NCBI GenBank assembly: GCA_963767475.1
Contig: CAVYEI010000003.1
Coordinates: 1,116,001 to 1,180,000 of the forward strand
Direction of reading: 5' to 3'
From: WHSW01 sp963767475
GTDB taxonomy: Bacteria; Actinomycetota; Thermoleophilia; Solirubrobacterales; 70-9
DNA: 64,000 nucleotides
Shown: positions 8,929-16,527 of the stretch, piece by piece
How positions within the stretch are numbered: position 1 is the first letter of the stretch
Layout of the letters: every line of letters starts with the position of its first letter
The notes under the pieces: model-generated
The model's database searches: none
What the model was told of the DNA's origin: nothing
The model's input: the letters and a program-made list of their open reading frames with translations, nothing else
Program-made: the position numbers and the translations under genes

Positions 8929-9688
8929 GAGCGGCAGACGGCGACGAAGTCGAGCGCCCGGTCGAGGTCGCAGTCGGCCTCCCGCTTGCAGCTCGAAGTC
9001 GGTGGCCGCGATCGCGGGCACGAACCAGCCGTAGAAGCGGTCCGTGATCCGCAGCGCCGGGTGCACGCGGTCCCAGCCCGCCCGCAGGGCGAGCTCGTGC
9101 GCGCGCAGCTTGCCGGCGTGAAAGACCCCGAACAGCTCGACCGACTCGAAATGCGGCGCGACCAGCTCTCGGTACTCCTCGGCGGTGTACTCGCGCAGGT
9201 GCCAGGGGTTCTCGGACTTCTCGGCGCCCTCGGGGGCAAGCGTGAGCCGGTTCGGGGTGGAGACGTAGGAGACCGGCGCCAGCTCCGAGAAGTGGGCAAG
9301 CAGCTCGCCGGGCTCGGTCTATGTGCTCGATCGTCTGCAGGAAGACGATCGCGTCGCAGCGCTCGTCGAAGCTCTCCACCAGGGTGCGCTCGAAGCGCAG
9401 GTTGGAACGCACGTAGCGCAGCCGAGCGTGCTCGTGGGCGTCGGGGTTGGCATCGACGCCGACCACCTCCGCGGCGCGGCCGGCGAGCACGTTGGAGCCG
9501 TAGCCCTCGCCGCAGGCGAGATCGGCGACCGCCGCGCCGCGGACCCGCTCCGCGATCCACTCGTAGACGGCGAGGTGGCGGCGAAACCAGTAGTTCTCCT
9601 CCGGCACATCGGGCAGCGTGCGCTCACCGGTGAGCGCCAGCGGCGGCACGCCGTCGGGCTGATCTTGTTGCAGGTGGACCTCTTCCAC
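8925..9688 (-). pseudogene. Class I SAM-dependent methyltransferase (Rv3030-like), two frameshifts
   Basis: The reconstructed protein is about 253 residues. The start region contains LALTGERTLPDVPEENYWFR, and SAM motif I is VADLACGEGYGSNVLAG with VVGVDANPDA after it. The middle resumes in another frame with EPGELLAHFSELAPVSYVST and AEEYRELVAPHFESVELFGV, and the end is DCDLDRALDFVAVCRS. Single extra bases near 9318 and near 8991 explain the breaks, and the 764-nt length is two over a multiple of three. The TGER...ENYWFRRH start is, to my memory, the hallmark of Rv3030, a sugar O-methyltransferase in methylglucose lipopolysaccharide synthesis. The GTG start at 9688 is 8 nt after TACGGT. Confidence 0.72.
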
Positions 9689-9696
9689 GGCGCCGG

Positions 9697-9730
9697 ACCG
9701 TAGTGCCTGAACGCGCGCAGCGCCTACCAT
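9697..9730. promoter_or_regulatory. Divergent promoter pair between two methyltransferase genes
   Basis: TACGGT (9697-9702, minus) lies 8 nt before the GTG at 9688, and TACCAT (9725-9730, plus) lies 8 nt before the ATG at 9739. Only 50 nt separate the two genes, so both promoters share one short control region. Confidence 0.5.
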
Positions 9731-9738
9731 CTCCGCCC

Positions 9739-10665
9739 ATGCCCGCCTCGCCGACGGCCACGGCCGACGAGATCAAGGACGTCAACACCCGCTACCACGA
9801 CGCGGCCGCCGAGGAGTACGACGCCAAGTGGGGGATCGACTACGGCGAGGTCGGCCAGGCGCAGGTGCGCGCGAAGTTGATCAAGGCGCTCGGGCACGAG
9901 CCCGCCGGCCAGTTCGCCGACGCGCTCGAGATCGGCTCCGGCACCGGCTACTTCTCGCTCAACCTGCTTCAGCTCGGCCTGATCGAGCGCGCCACCGCGA
10001 CCGACATCTCACCGGGGATGCTGGAGACGCTGACCGAGAGCGCCACCGCGCTCGGGCTCGAGGTCGAGACGGTGTGCACCGAGGCCGAGCGGCTGCCGTT
10101 TGCCGATCAGAGCTTCGACCTGGTCTTCGGCCACGCGATCCTCCATCACATCCCCGACCTCGGTCGCGCCTTCTCCGAGTTTCACCGTGTGCTGCGCCCC
10201 GGGGGCACCGTCGCCTTCTGCGGCGAGCCCTCGCGCTACGGCGACCGGATCGCGGCGCTGCCGAAGCGTGCCGGGCTGCTGGCGGCGCCCGCCTGGCGGC
10301 GAGTGGTCGGTGCCTCGGCGGCGAGCTGGGTGACCGGGGCGGCGATCGACGACGGCCACGAGCTCGAATCCGAGGTCGACGTGCACGCCTTCGCCCCGGC
10401 CGACCTGCGCGCCGTCGCCGGCGATGCGGGCTTCGGCGAGGTCCGGCTGCGCGGCGAGGAGCTGGTCGCCAACGCCTACGGCTGGCTGCTGCGCACGCTC
10501 GAGGCGACGGCGGAGCCGGCCGAGGTGCCGTTTCGCTGGCGCCACTTCGCCTACCGCAGCTACATCGCCCTGCAGCGCCTCGACACGGCGCTGCTCGAGC
10601 CCCGGCTGCCGCCGGAGCTGTTCTACAACCTCGTGCTCAGCGCCCGCAAGCCGCAGGCCGCCTGA
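9739..10665 (+). CDS. Class I SAM-dependent methyltransferase
   Basis: 308 residues. Motif I is ALEIGSGTGYFSLNLLQLG near residue 55, followed by ATDISPGMLETL, the acidic-loop segment RLPFADQSFDLVFGHAILHH and RVLRPGGTVAFCGEP. This is a standard UbiE/Methyltransf_11-type fold with an extra C-terminal helical part ending LFYNLVLSARKPQAA. The substrate is not evident. It diverges from the Rv3030-like methyltransferase cluster, so a second O-methyltransferase for the same polysaccharide is possible. The N-terminal YHDAAAEEYDAKW pattern is also common in natural-product and quinone methyltransferases. The ATG at 9739 is favoured over an upstream in-frame start by the promoter spacing. Confidence 0.85.
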   Translation: MPASPTATADEIKDVNTRYHDAAAEEYDAKWGIDYGEVGQAQVRAKLIKALGHEPAGQFADALEIGSGTGYFSLNLLQLGLIERATATDISPGMLETLTESATALGLEVETVCTEAERLPFADQSFDLVFGHAILHHIPDLGRAFSEFHRVLRPGGTVAFCGEPSRYGDRIAALPKRAGLLAAPAWRRVVGASAASWVTGAAIDDGHELESEVDVHAFAPADLRAVAGDAGFGEVRLRGEELVANAYGWLLRTLEATAEPAEVPFRWRHFAYRSYIALQRLDTALLEPRLPPELFYNLVLSARKPQAA

Positions 10666-10681
10666 GTCTCACCTCAGGCGG
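10658..10681. terminator. Hairpin containing both stop codons of convergent genes
   Basis: CCGCCTGAG (10658-10666) and CTCAGGCGG (10673-10681) form a perfect 9-bp stem with a 6-nt loop. Each arm holds the TGA of one of the two convergent genes, so the element can serve both directions. There is no T-run. Confidence 0.5.
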
Positions 10682-10946
10682 TCGCGAAGCGCTCGGCGGA
10701 GCGGGCGCGCCGCTTGGCCGCCTCGACCTCGCGGTCCTTCGGCGGCGCCGAGGTGACCAGCGAGTCGAGCAGGTCCGTTGTCGCCGCGGCGACCGCCTCG
10801 ACCGCGCGCTCGAACGCCTCCTCGTTGGCCTGCGAGGGCTTGCTCGAGCCGCTGATCTTGCGCACGTACTGAAGCGCGGCGTCGTGGACCTCCTCCTTGG
10901 TCGCGGGAGGCTCGAAGTTATGAAGGGTGCGGATGTTTCTACACAT
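10674..10946 (-). CDS. DUF2277 family protein
   Basis: 90 residues starting MCRNIRTLHNFEPPATKEEV. The cysteine-containing CRNIRTL start and the EEVHDAALQYVRKISG helix are typical of DUF2277, a small family found widely in actinobacteria and other bacteria with no assigned function. The rest is helical and charged, ending RRARSAERFATA. It is convergent with the methyltransferase gene, and its stop codon lies within the shared hairpin. Confidence 0.85.
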   Translation of the reverse strand: MCRNIRTLHNFEPPATKEEVHDAALQYVRKISGSSKPSQANEEAFERAVEAVAAATTDLLDSLVTSAPPKDREVEAAKRRARSAERFATA

Positions 10947-10974
10947 GCGTTCAGCCTAGCCAGCGGCACCCACG

Positions 10975-11578
10975 AGCGCTGAGAGGCGGCTAGTCGGCTT
11001 CCGCAAGTGCCACGAGTTCCGAGATCAGCCATTCACCGTCGATCTCGACTGCCCGGAGGTGACCAAGTCGCGGTATCCGGTCAATGTCGGCCTGTCCGTT
11101 CTCGACTGTGATCGCACCGATGCCGCCGCCCCGTTGGAGTTGGCGTATCTGCGCGCGGCGCTGTCGACGGTCTCGCCTGATGTCTTCCTGCGTTGCGTTC
11201 GGGCCAACGGGCCCTGTGAAGGCCGACAGTGTGCCTACAGCGCGCGGGCAATGTCGCGGAGGGTTGGGCGCGTCGAGTTCGTCGAGGTAGCTCTCGAGGG
11301 CGGCGATCAGTTGGTGGCGTGCACCGACCGTCATCAGGGGGCAAGCGCGATCACCGTCCAGGCGAAGGAACGCGATCCCGAAGTCGGCTGCGAGTGCCTC
11401 GACCTCGCTCTCAGCCGGCGCCTCGGCGCCCGCCAGGGGCAGGTGTCCCGTCGCGCCCCCGAGGCCGAGCGTCAGCGCTGTCGCGAGCATCGTGGCGGCC
11501 AACCGCACGGCCCGATGCTCCCAGCTCGCGGCGGTGCGCCGGAGGGCGGGAGCCGGTCCAATCAGCGCTGAGAGGCGG
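10975..11578. repeat. 15-bp perfect direct repeats flanking one gene
   Basis: AGCGCTGAGAGGCGG occurs at 10975-10989 and again at 11564-11578 in the same orientation. The pair brackets the small secreted-protein gene almost exactly, with the first copy abutting its stop codon. This could mark an inserted segment or a recombination product. No transposase or integrase is present. Confidence 0.55.
10990..11508 (-). CDS. Secreted hypothetical protein
   Basis: 172 residues with a signal peptide (MRLAATMLATALTLGLGGAT, then a processing region near LPLAGAEA). The mature part is short: SEVEALAADFGIAFLRLDGD, a Cys-containing CPLMTVGARHQLIAALESYL, a basic helix RRDRRQRRAQIRQLQRGG, and a final LRAVEIDGEWLISELVALAE. 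The arrangement resembles a lipoprotein-like NTF2/cystatin-type fold, in which a helix with an active-site-like CP segment precedes beta strands, but I do not recognise the family. It is bracketed by 15-bp direct repeats and sits at the start of an islet of small unknown genes. Confidence 0.6.
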   Translation of the reverse strand: MRLAATMLATALTLGLGGATGHLPLAGAEAPAESEVEALAADFGIAFLRLDGDRACPLMTVGARHQLIAALESYLDELDAPNPPRHCPRAVGTLSAFTGPVGPNATQEDIRRDRRQRRAQIRQLQRGGGIGAITVENGQADIDRIPRLGHLRAVEIDGEWLISELVALAEAD

Positions 11579-11653
11579 ATCGTTACCGGCTGTCGCGAGC
11601 AATCCGCCGCTCGTGGAGCTGCGGGTCTACGGATCGCGCTCCAACCCGCCGAC

Positions 11654-11659
11654 TAGGAT
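11654..11659 (+). promoter_or_regulatory. -10 element, leaderless
   Basis: TAGGAT exactly 6 nt before the ATG at 11666, so transcription should begin at the start codon. Confidence 0.6.
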
Positions 11660-11665
11660 CGCGAG

Positions 11666-12070
11666 ATGCAGCAGCGCAGGAGAGGTGTGCCGGGCGCCGG
11701 CGCCGTTGGCTTCGGCGCAGCCCTGCTGGGGCTATCGCTGATCCTTGCCTGGTTCCCGGACCGGACGGGATGGGAAGCGTTCTCAGGCGTTGATGCATTG
11801 GTGTTCCTACTGGCACTCGTCTGCCTGGGACTGCTGGTGTTTGCGAGCTCGCGCCACACGCTTGTGCCGTTTCTTTACACGCGGATCTTGGGCATGTGCG
11901 CGCTGGTCTCGGTCGTCTACGGAGTTGTTCGCGTCGAGACGGGAATCACAGGCGGGCGGTTGGGTGTCGGAGTGCTGATCGCGGGCCTCGGCGTGGCAAT
12001 GATCATCGGTGGTTCCGCAGCGGCACTGGACCGGGGAGAGCAGACGCAAGCGCGACCGGGACCTCGTTGA
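11666..12070 (+). CDS. Small four-helix membrane protein
   Basis: 134 residues with four predicted transmembrane helices: AVGFGAALLGLSLILAWF, ALVFLLALVCLGLLVFAS, ILGMCALVSVVYGVVRV and VGVLIAGLGVAMIIGGSA. The tail, DRGEQTQARPGPR, is polar. The pattern of an N-terminal basic MQQRRRG stretch, four helices and GG/GA-rich packing is common in small uncharacterised actinobacterial membrane proteins. Function is unknown. The start is fixed by a TAGGAT box 6 nt upstream. It is followed by a second tiny membrane gene that begins 26 nt downstream. Confidence 0.68.
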   Translation: MQQRRRGVPGAGAVGFGAALLGLSLILAWFPDRTGWEAFSGVDALVFLLALVCLGLLVFASSRHTLVPFLYTRILGMCALVSVVYGVVRVETGITGGRLGVGVLIAGLGVAMIIGGSAAALDRGEQTQARPGPR

Positions 12071-12095
12071 TCGCCCGGCGCGGCGGTGGCGGAGA

Positions 12096-12371
12096 ATGCG
12101 AGCCATGGCATGGCTGTCGCGAGGGATCGGAGCCGCGATCGCGTCGTTCGGGGTGCTCGTCCTCGTCTGGGCAGTTGCGGTCACGGCGGAGGACGGCTGG
12201 ACCTCCGACGTGGAGCCGTTGCACCTCGTGCTTGTGGCTCTCGTCGGCGCCGCGACCGTCTACACGGGTGCCTGGGGGGCGAAGACGATGGCGCTCGGTC
12301 CGTTGCTGCTCGGCCTCGGACTCGCCGGATTGAGCTTCTTCGGCGTGATCGCGATCATCGGCGCGACCTGA
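12096..12371 (+). CDS. Small membrane protein
   Basis: 91 residues with three hydrophobic helices (ASFGVLVLVWAVAV, LHLVLVALVGAATVYTGA and LLLGLGLAGLSFFGVIAIIG). The ATG at 12096 (MRAMAWLSRG) and an alternative at 12105 are equally plausible. It follows the four-helix gene at 11666 on the same strand and may share its transcript. No motif identifies a role. Confidence 0.55.
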   Translation: MRAMAWLSRGIGAAIASFGVLVLVWAVAVTAEDGWTSDVEPLHLVLVALVGAATVYTGAWGAKTMALGPLLLGLGLAGLSFFGVIAIIGAT

Positions 12372-12472
12372 TGATCGCGACGTTTGCCGAGCAACGCCGC
12401 TACCCAATCGTGGACCGTAGGCCTCGCTCCCGTCTTCGAAGCGCAGCTCTTCCTGCTGCCGCCGAATGCAGT

Positions 12473-12478
12473 TAGGTT
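12473..12478 (+). promoter_or_regulatory. -10 element
   Basis: TAGGTT 7 nt before the ATG at 12486. It supports the longer start for the secreted protein. Confidence 0.45.
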
Positions 12479-12485
12479 CCTGAGC

Positions 12486-12998
12486 ATGGAGACCGGATCC
12501 CGTCCCATGGAGCCACGCGGGCCGTGCAGACGGGTGCGACGTAGAGGGCGCATGCGCAGATTCGCGGCACTCTCGCTCGCGGTCGCCGGGTTGGCGTCGC
12601 TCGGCGTAGACGCCGCCGCCGCTCCTGCTTTCACCCCCGCCGACGGTCGCTACAGAGGCGAGTACACAGGCGGGAATCACGGACCGGGCAAGCTGCGCCT
12701 CCGGGTGGAGGTCCTACGACCGGGTCTGCACGGCGTTCGGCTGCTCGATTGGAGTGGAAAGCTTCAATGCCAGGGAGACGGCACGCAAAGCGTCGATGTG
12801 CCGATGACCGCCGCTCGTTCCGGTCGCACGTTCAGTGGATTCGTGACCTACACCTCACCACCCGGCAAGGACAGCTTCACCGGCCGGTTCACCGCGAGAG
12901 ACGCCCTCGAGGCGACGGTGCGGGTGAGGCGCGGCAGCGGAGCGGAGCGCTGCGACACCGGGCCGATCACGTTCGTGGCGCACCGCGTGGGGCCGTAA
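12486..12998 (+). CDS. Secreted beta-rich hypothetical protein
   Basis: 170 residues from 12486, or 148 from an ATG at 12552 that has GAGGG just upstream. A signal peptide lies in MRRFAALSLAVAGLASLG followed by AAAAPAF. The mature domain has alternating strands: DGRYRGEYTGGNH, GKLRLRVEVLRPGLHGVRLL, then LQCQGDG and GAERCDTGPITFVAHRVG with two cysteines that could form a disulfide. It looks like a small extracellular beta-sandwich or lipocalin-like domain. No family is assigned. The TAGGTT box favours the longer start, with an unusually long basic N-region. Confidence 0.6.
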   Translation: METGSRPMEPRGPCRRVRRRGRMRRFAALSLAVAGLASLGVDAAAAPAFTPADGRYRGEYTGGNHGPGKLRLRVEVLRPGLHGVRLLDWSGKLQCQGDGTQSVDVPMTAARSGRTFSGFVTYTSPPGKDSFTGRFTARDALEATVRVRRGSGAERCDTGPITFVAHRVGP

Positions 12999-13001
12999 GA
13001 G

Positions 13002-13490
13002 TCAGCGCCGCCGGTATCCGCGATTGTCCACCGCTTGCACGGCCGCGGCAGGGACTGCATCCGCGTAGGAGATGCTGCCGCCGCGGAGGGAATTGGCGGT
13101 CACCTCCGCGCTATCGAACCCCGGTGTTGCCTGCGCCCACTCGGCGAGCGTCCCGTCCGCGGGTGCACGCTCGTTGGGCGGGCGGGCGTCGACCCACGGG
13201 TCGCCCGCGTGCCACGCCATCTGCACCAGATCCTCATCCGATCCGATGCGATCGGGATCGAGCTGAGCAAGGTCGACGCGAGCGATGCCCCACGGGAGCT
13301 GCCCGGCTCGCTGACGGCCGTGGCACACCGCGAGGGTCGATAGATAGACCCGGCCGGGCCGAGGCCGCCAGAACGGATCACGTTCGGGCGAGCGACCGAC
13401 GTCGCTGCCCGGCTCGATGCCCGAGTCCTCGATCTCCGTGAGCGATTCCTGAGCTGTCGCGTAGTACAGCCAGCGCCCGTTCACCTTCAT
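13002..13490 (-). CDS. Hypothetical protein with ADP-ribosyltransferase-like features
   Basis: 162 residues. The order of elements is WLYYATAQESLTEIEDSGIE, GRVYLSTLAVCHGRQRAG and GIARVDLAQLDPDRIGSDED. This follows the KptA/PARP-like fold: a [H/Y]-x-[T/S] strand with a helix and GI.P, a VYLS strand, a basic helix, then V.RVDL with acidic residues. The first His of the classical H-Y-E triad appears as Tyr here. Candidates include an RNA 2-phosphotransferase relative, an antitoxin-less toxin domain or an unrelated fold. It lies 42 nt downstream of dipZ on the same strand and could be read through from it, but has no functional link to disulfide chemistry. Confidence 0.5.
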   Translation of the reverse strand: MKVNGRWLYYATAQESLTEIEDSGIEPGSDVGRSPERDPFWRPRPGRVYLSTLAVCHGRQRAGQLPWGIARVDLAQLDPDRIGSDEDLVQMAWHAGDPWVDARPPNERAPADGTLAEWAQATPGFDSAEVTANSLRGGSISYADAVPAAAVQAVDNRGYRRR

Positions 13491-13532
13491 ATACGAGTCG
13501 AGCTCGGTTCTATCGATGATGGTTCAGTTTCA

Positions 13533-15278
13533 CTACCCGAACGTGAACGCGTAGCCCTCGATCCCGTCGTCGAAGCGCAGCTCGAGCGTGTGGCGGCCTG
13601 CCTCGGGGAGGTCGACGAGGCGGTAGAGGCGCTGGTTGGTGACCGTCGCGTGGGCCCCGGCGACGTCCTCACCGGCGTTCGCGTCGGAGATCGGCTGCCC
13701 GTCGAGGAGCACCTCGAGCTCGCGCGGCTCGCCTCCCTCCGAGCCGAGCACGAGGAACACCCGCCGGGCCTGGAAGGAGAGCGCCAGGGTGGCGTCGCTC
13801 AGCGACGTCGCCGACTCCTCGTCGACGTCCCAGCTGCCGCCGTAGGCGAACTCGTTCAGTCCCAGTGAGGCCGCGTCGACGGCGCCGTAGTCCTTCGGCC
13901 CGGCCTGCGGGCCGTTGACGAACCCCTGCGCGCGAGCGCCGCCCAGATACGTCTCCGGCGTGCGCAGGGCGGCGTCGGCGGTCTCGACCTCGCCCTCCGG
14001 CCTCGCCTCGGCCCCGATCTGCTTGTCGCCGGCCTCGGCCAGCAGCGAACGGATCGCCTGCTCGGTCTGCTCGTACTCACCCTCGCCGAAATGCACGTAG
14101 CGGACGTCTCCCTCGGCGTCGATCAGGTATTTGGCCGGCCAGTACTGGTTCGCGAACGCGGTCCAGGTGCCGAGCTCGTTGTCCTGGACGACCGGGTACT
14201 CGATCCCGTTGCTGTCGATCGCGTCGGCGACGTTGCCGGCGTCCTTTTCGAAAGCGAACTCGGGCGCGTGCACGCCGACGATCGTCAGCCCGTCGTCGCG
14301 GTACTCCGTGTCCCACGACTTCAGGTACGGCAGCGTGCGGATGCAGTTGATGCAGGTGTAGGTCCAGAAGTCGATCAGCACCACACGGCCCTGGCCGCCG
14401 GTTAGATCGGCGATCGAGAGCGGCTCGCCGCCCGTGTTGAACCACTCTCCGGTGGCGACGAAGTCGGGTGCGGCCCCGTAGTCGGGCAGGGTCACCCCGG
14501 CCGCCGCCTCCTCCCCACCGCCCTCCTCGGCGCCGTGACCGCCGCGCACGGTCTCGATCTCGTCGGCGACGGCGCTCGACTCCTCGAGCCCCCCGCTCGG
14601 GTTGACGAGGATCGCGGGCAGGTCATCGGCGATCGCGTTCTGGAACTTGAGGTCGAGGTCGGCGGTCATCGCCACCGCGACCAGGACCATGACCACGCCG
14701 GTGGCCGCCTGGACCCAGGCGCGGGCGGGCTTGATCCGATCGACGAGCTTGCGGCCGCCGAGCATCAACCCGTAGAGCACGAGCCCGGAGCCGACCGCGT
14801 AGGAAAACGCGACCGCGAGCTTGCCGGCGGTGAAGTCCTGGGCCGCCGAGACCGTGATCACCCCAGCGAGGATCGGCCCGGCGCAGGGCGTATAGACGAG
14901 CCCAAGGCTGGCGCCGAGCAGCAGCCCGGAGCCGAAGCCGTCGCCGCCGACGCGGGCGGGGCCGGGCGCGATCCGGCTGCCGAAGGCCTCGATCCGGTCG
15001 CCGAGGCCCGGGATCAGCAGCGTGATCCCGAAGGCGAACAGGGTGACGATCGCCAGCGTTCGCACGAGATCGTCCGGAAGCCCGAGCGCGTCGATCACGT
15101 AGACGAGGGCGATCGTGGCGAAGGTGAAGGCGAGCACCAGGCCGGTGACCACGCCGAGCGGCCGGCGGCGGCCGCCGGTGACGCCGGCTCCGAGCACCGC
15201 CGGCAACACGGGCAGCACGCAGGGCGAGAGCGCCGTCGCGGCGCCCGCCACGAGCGCGAACAGCATTAGAAGGACCAT
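13533..15278 (-). CDS. dipZ: CcdA-thioredoxin fusion, DipZ-type disulfide reductase
   Basis: 581 residues. The N-terminal 6-TM CcdA domain has its two redox cysteine motifs, LSPCVLPVLPAVLG and VYTPCAGPILAG. A linker of about 50 residues rich in E and G leads to an extracytoplasmic TlpA/thioredoxin-like domain with WTYTCINCIRTLPYLKSW (CINC) and QYWPAKYLID. A C-terminal jelly-roll domain ending EGYAFTFG completes the fusion. Mycobacterial DipZ has the same three-part layout. It should carry reducing equivalents across the membrane to extracytoplasmic thioredoxin-like partners. Domain order and length match the family closely. The ATG is at 15278, with no neighbour in an obvious operon upstream. 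Confidence 0.92.
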   Translation of the reverse strand: MVLLMLFALVAGAATALSPCVLPVLPAVLGAGVTGGRRRPLGVVTGLVLAFTFATIALVYVIDALGLPDDLVRTLAIVTLFAFGITLLIPGLGDRIEAFGSRIAPGPARVGGDGFGSGLLLGASLGLVYTPCAGPILAGVITVSAAQDFTAGKLAVAFSYAVGSGLVLYGLMLGGRKLVDRIKPARAWVQAATGVVMVLVAVAMTADLDLKFQNAIADDLPAILVNPSGGLEESSAVADEIETVRGGHGAEEGGGEEAAAGVTLPDYGAAPDFVATGEWFNTGGEPLSIADLTGGQGRVVLIDFWTYTCINCIRTLPYLKSWDTEYRDDGLTIVGVHAPEFAFEKDAGNVADAIDSNGIEYPVVQDNELGTWTAFANQYWPAKYLIDAEGDVRYVHFGEGEYEQTEQAIRSLLAEAGDKQIGAEARPEGEVETADAALRTPETYLGGARAQGFVNGPQAGPKDYGAVDAASLGLNEFAYGGSWDVDEESATSLSDATLALSFQARRVFLVLGSEGGEPRELEVLLDGQPISDANAGEDVAGAHATVTNQRLYRLVDLPEAGRHTLELRFDDGIEGYAFTFG

Positions 15279-15367
15279 CTAGGGATACACAGTCTCGGTT
15301 GGGCGTAAAGAGTTACTGAGGACGTCGACGTACCTACGAGTGAGTACGGCCGCGGCCGCGCAGCCGA

Positions 15368-16492
15368 TCAGTCGCCTTCGCCGTCGTCGCGCCGGCAGCG
15401 ATAGAGCTTCACCCGGTCGTCGATGCCTTTCAACCGCCGCTCGCCCGCGTAGGACCAGGCGTAGGAGTCCGAGAGCGCGTCGCGCACCTCCTTGGTCGTC
15501 AGCACGCTGCCGGGGCGGGCGATCCCGGTGACCCGGCTGGCGAGGTTGACCGGCCGCCCGTACCAGTCTCCGGCCCGCGGCAGCGCCGGGCCGGAGGCGA
15601 CACCGGCGCGCAGCAAAGGGAAGTTCTCGCCCTCCTCACGCGCCGCCTCGACCAGCTCCATTCCCGCCTCCAGCACCGGACCCGGCTGCGGGCCGACCAG
15701 CATCGCCGCGTCGCCGATCATCTTCACCAGCCGCACCGGTGGCGTGACCGCGGCAGCGGCGAGCTCGCCGAGGCGTCCGGTGACCGTGCCCAGGGCCTCC
15801 GGCTCCAGCGTCTCGCCGAGCTGGGTGAAGTCGACCATGTCGGCGAAGCAGATCGTCGCCTCGTCGGGGGCCGCCGCGCGCCCCGTGGAGAGCTCGGCGA
15901 CGCCGAAGGCGTCGTGGCGGATCTGCTCGCGCAGGTGCAGCGCGAGCACATAGGGGAGCGTCTCGCCGATCAGCGGCATGAACGCCTTCGTCGCCGCGGC
16001 AAAGCGCTGGGCGACGTCGTACTCGGTGTCGCCCTCGCGCATGAAGGCGTCGGCGATCAGGCGCCGGTTGGCCGCTGCGAGCTGCGACATCGTCATCCCC
16101 AGCAGCCGCGCGATCTCGAGCACCCCCTCCTCGGGGAGGCCGGCGTCGACCAGCATCCGCACCCGCTTCGCCGCCTCGACGTCCTGCTCGGTGAAGGCGG
16201 CCGCGTCATCGTCGGCGAGCGCCATGCCGAGCGCGCGCCAATCGCGCTCGAGGAATTCCGGTTCGATTCCGGCGCGCTCGGCGACCTCGGCCGCGGTCAG
16301 CTTCTTGCCGCCGCCGCTGAGGATGCGCTCGACGGGCAGCAGCGCGAGCCGGTCCTCGTTCACCGCGGTGCGCAGCTCGTCGAGCTCGACCCCGTCGTCG
16401 GCGAGCTCTGCGAGCAGTTTCGCCCGCGCCTCGCGCGGCTCGCCCTCGAGGCCCTCGAGCAGGCCCTCGGCCTCGAAATCGATCGCGCCCAT
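15368..16492 (-). CDS. Class III adenylate/guanylate cyclase with N-terminal regulatory domain (Rv1264-like)
   Basis: 374 residues. The N-terminal ~190 are helical (DELRTAVNEDRLALLPVERI) and match the autoinhibitory pH-sensing region of Rv1264/Rv2212-type cyclases. A MerR-like segment KKLTAAEVAERAGIEP lies early. The catalytic domain has metal aspartates in ICFADMVDFTQLG and VKMIGDAAMLVG, and transition-state Asn and Arg in WYGRPVNLASRVTG. It is soluble, with no membrane segment. Expected product is cAMP; the substrate-selecting residue was not resolved by eye. It is a single gene, with a possible -10 CAGAAT just upstream, and diverges from the Lon-N gene. Confidence 0.88.
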   Translation of the reverse strand: MGAIDFEAEGLLEGLEGEPREARAKLLAELADDGVELDELRTAVNEDRLALLPVERILSGGGKKLTAAEVAERAGIEPEFLERDWRALGMALADDDAAAFTEQDVEAAKRVRMLVDAGLPEEGVLEIARLLGMTMSQLAAANRRLIADAFMREGDTEYDVAQRFAAATKAFMPLIGETLPYVLALHLREQIRHDAFGVAELSTGRAAAPDEATICFADMVDFTQLGETLEPEALGTVTGRLGELAAAAVTPPVRLVKMIGDAAMLVGPQPGPVLEAGMELVEAAREEGENFPLLRAGVASGPALPRAGDWYGRPVNLASRVTGIARPGSVLTTKEVRDALSDSYAWSYAGERRLKGIDDRVKLYRCRRDDGEGD

Positions 16493-16515
16493 GCGAGCCC
16501 ATTCTGCCCGCGTCC

Positions 16516-16521
16516 TAGAAT
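16516..16521 (+). promoter_or_regulatory. -10 element, leaderless
   Basis: TAGAAT exactly 6 nt before the ATG at 16528. Confidence 0.6.
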
Positions 16522-16527
16522 CCGCGT

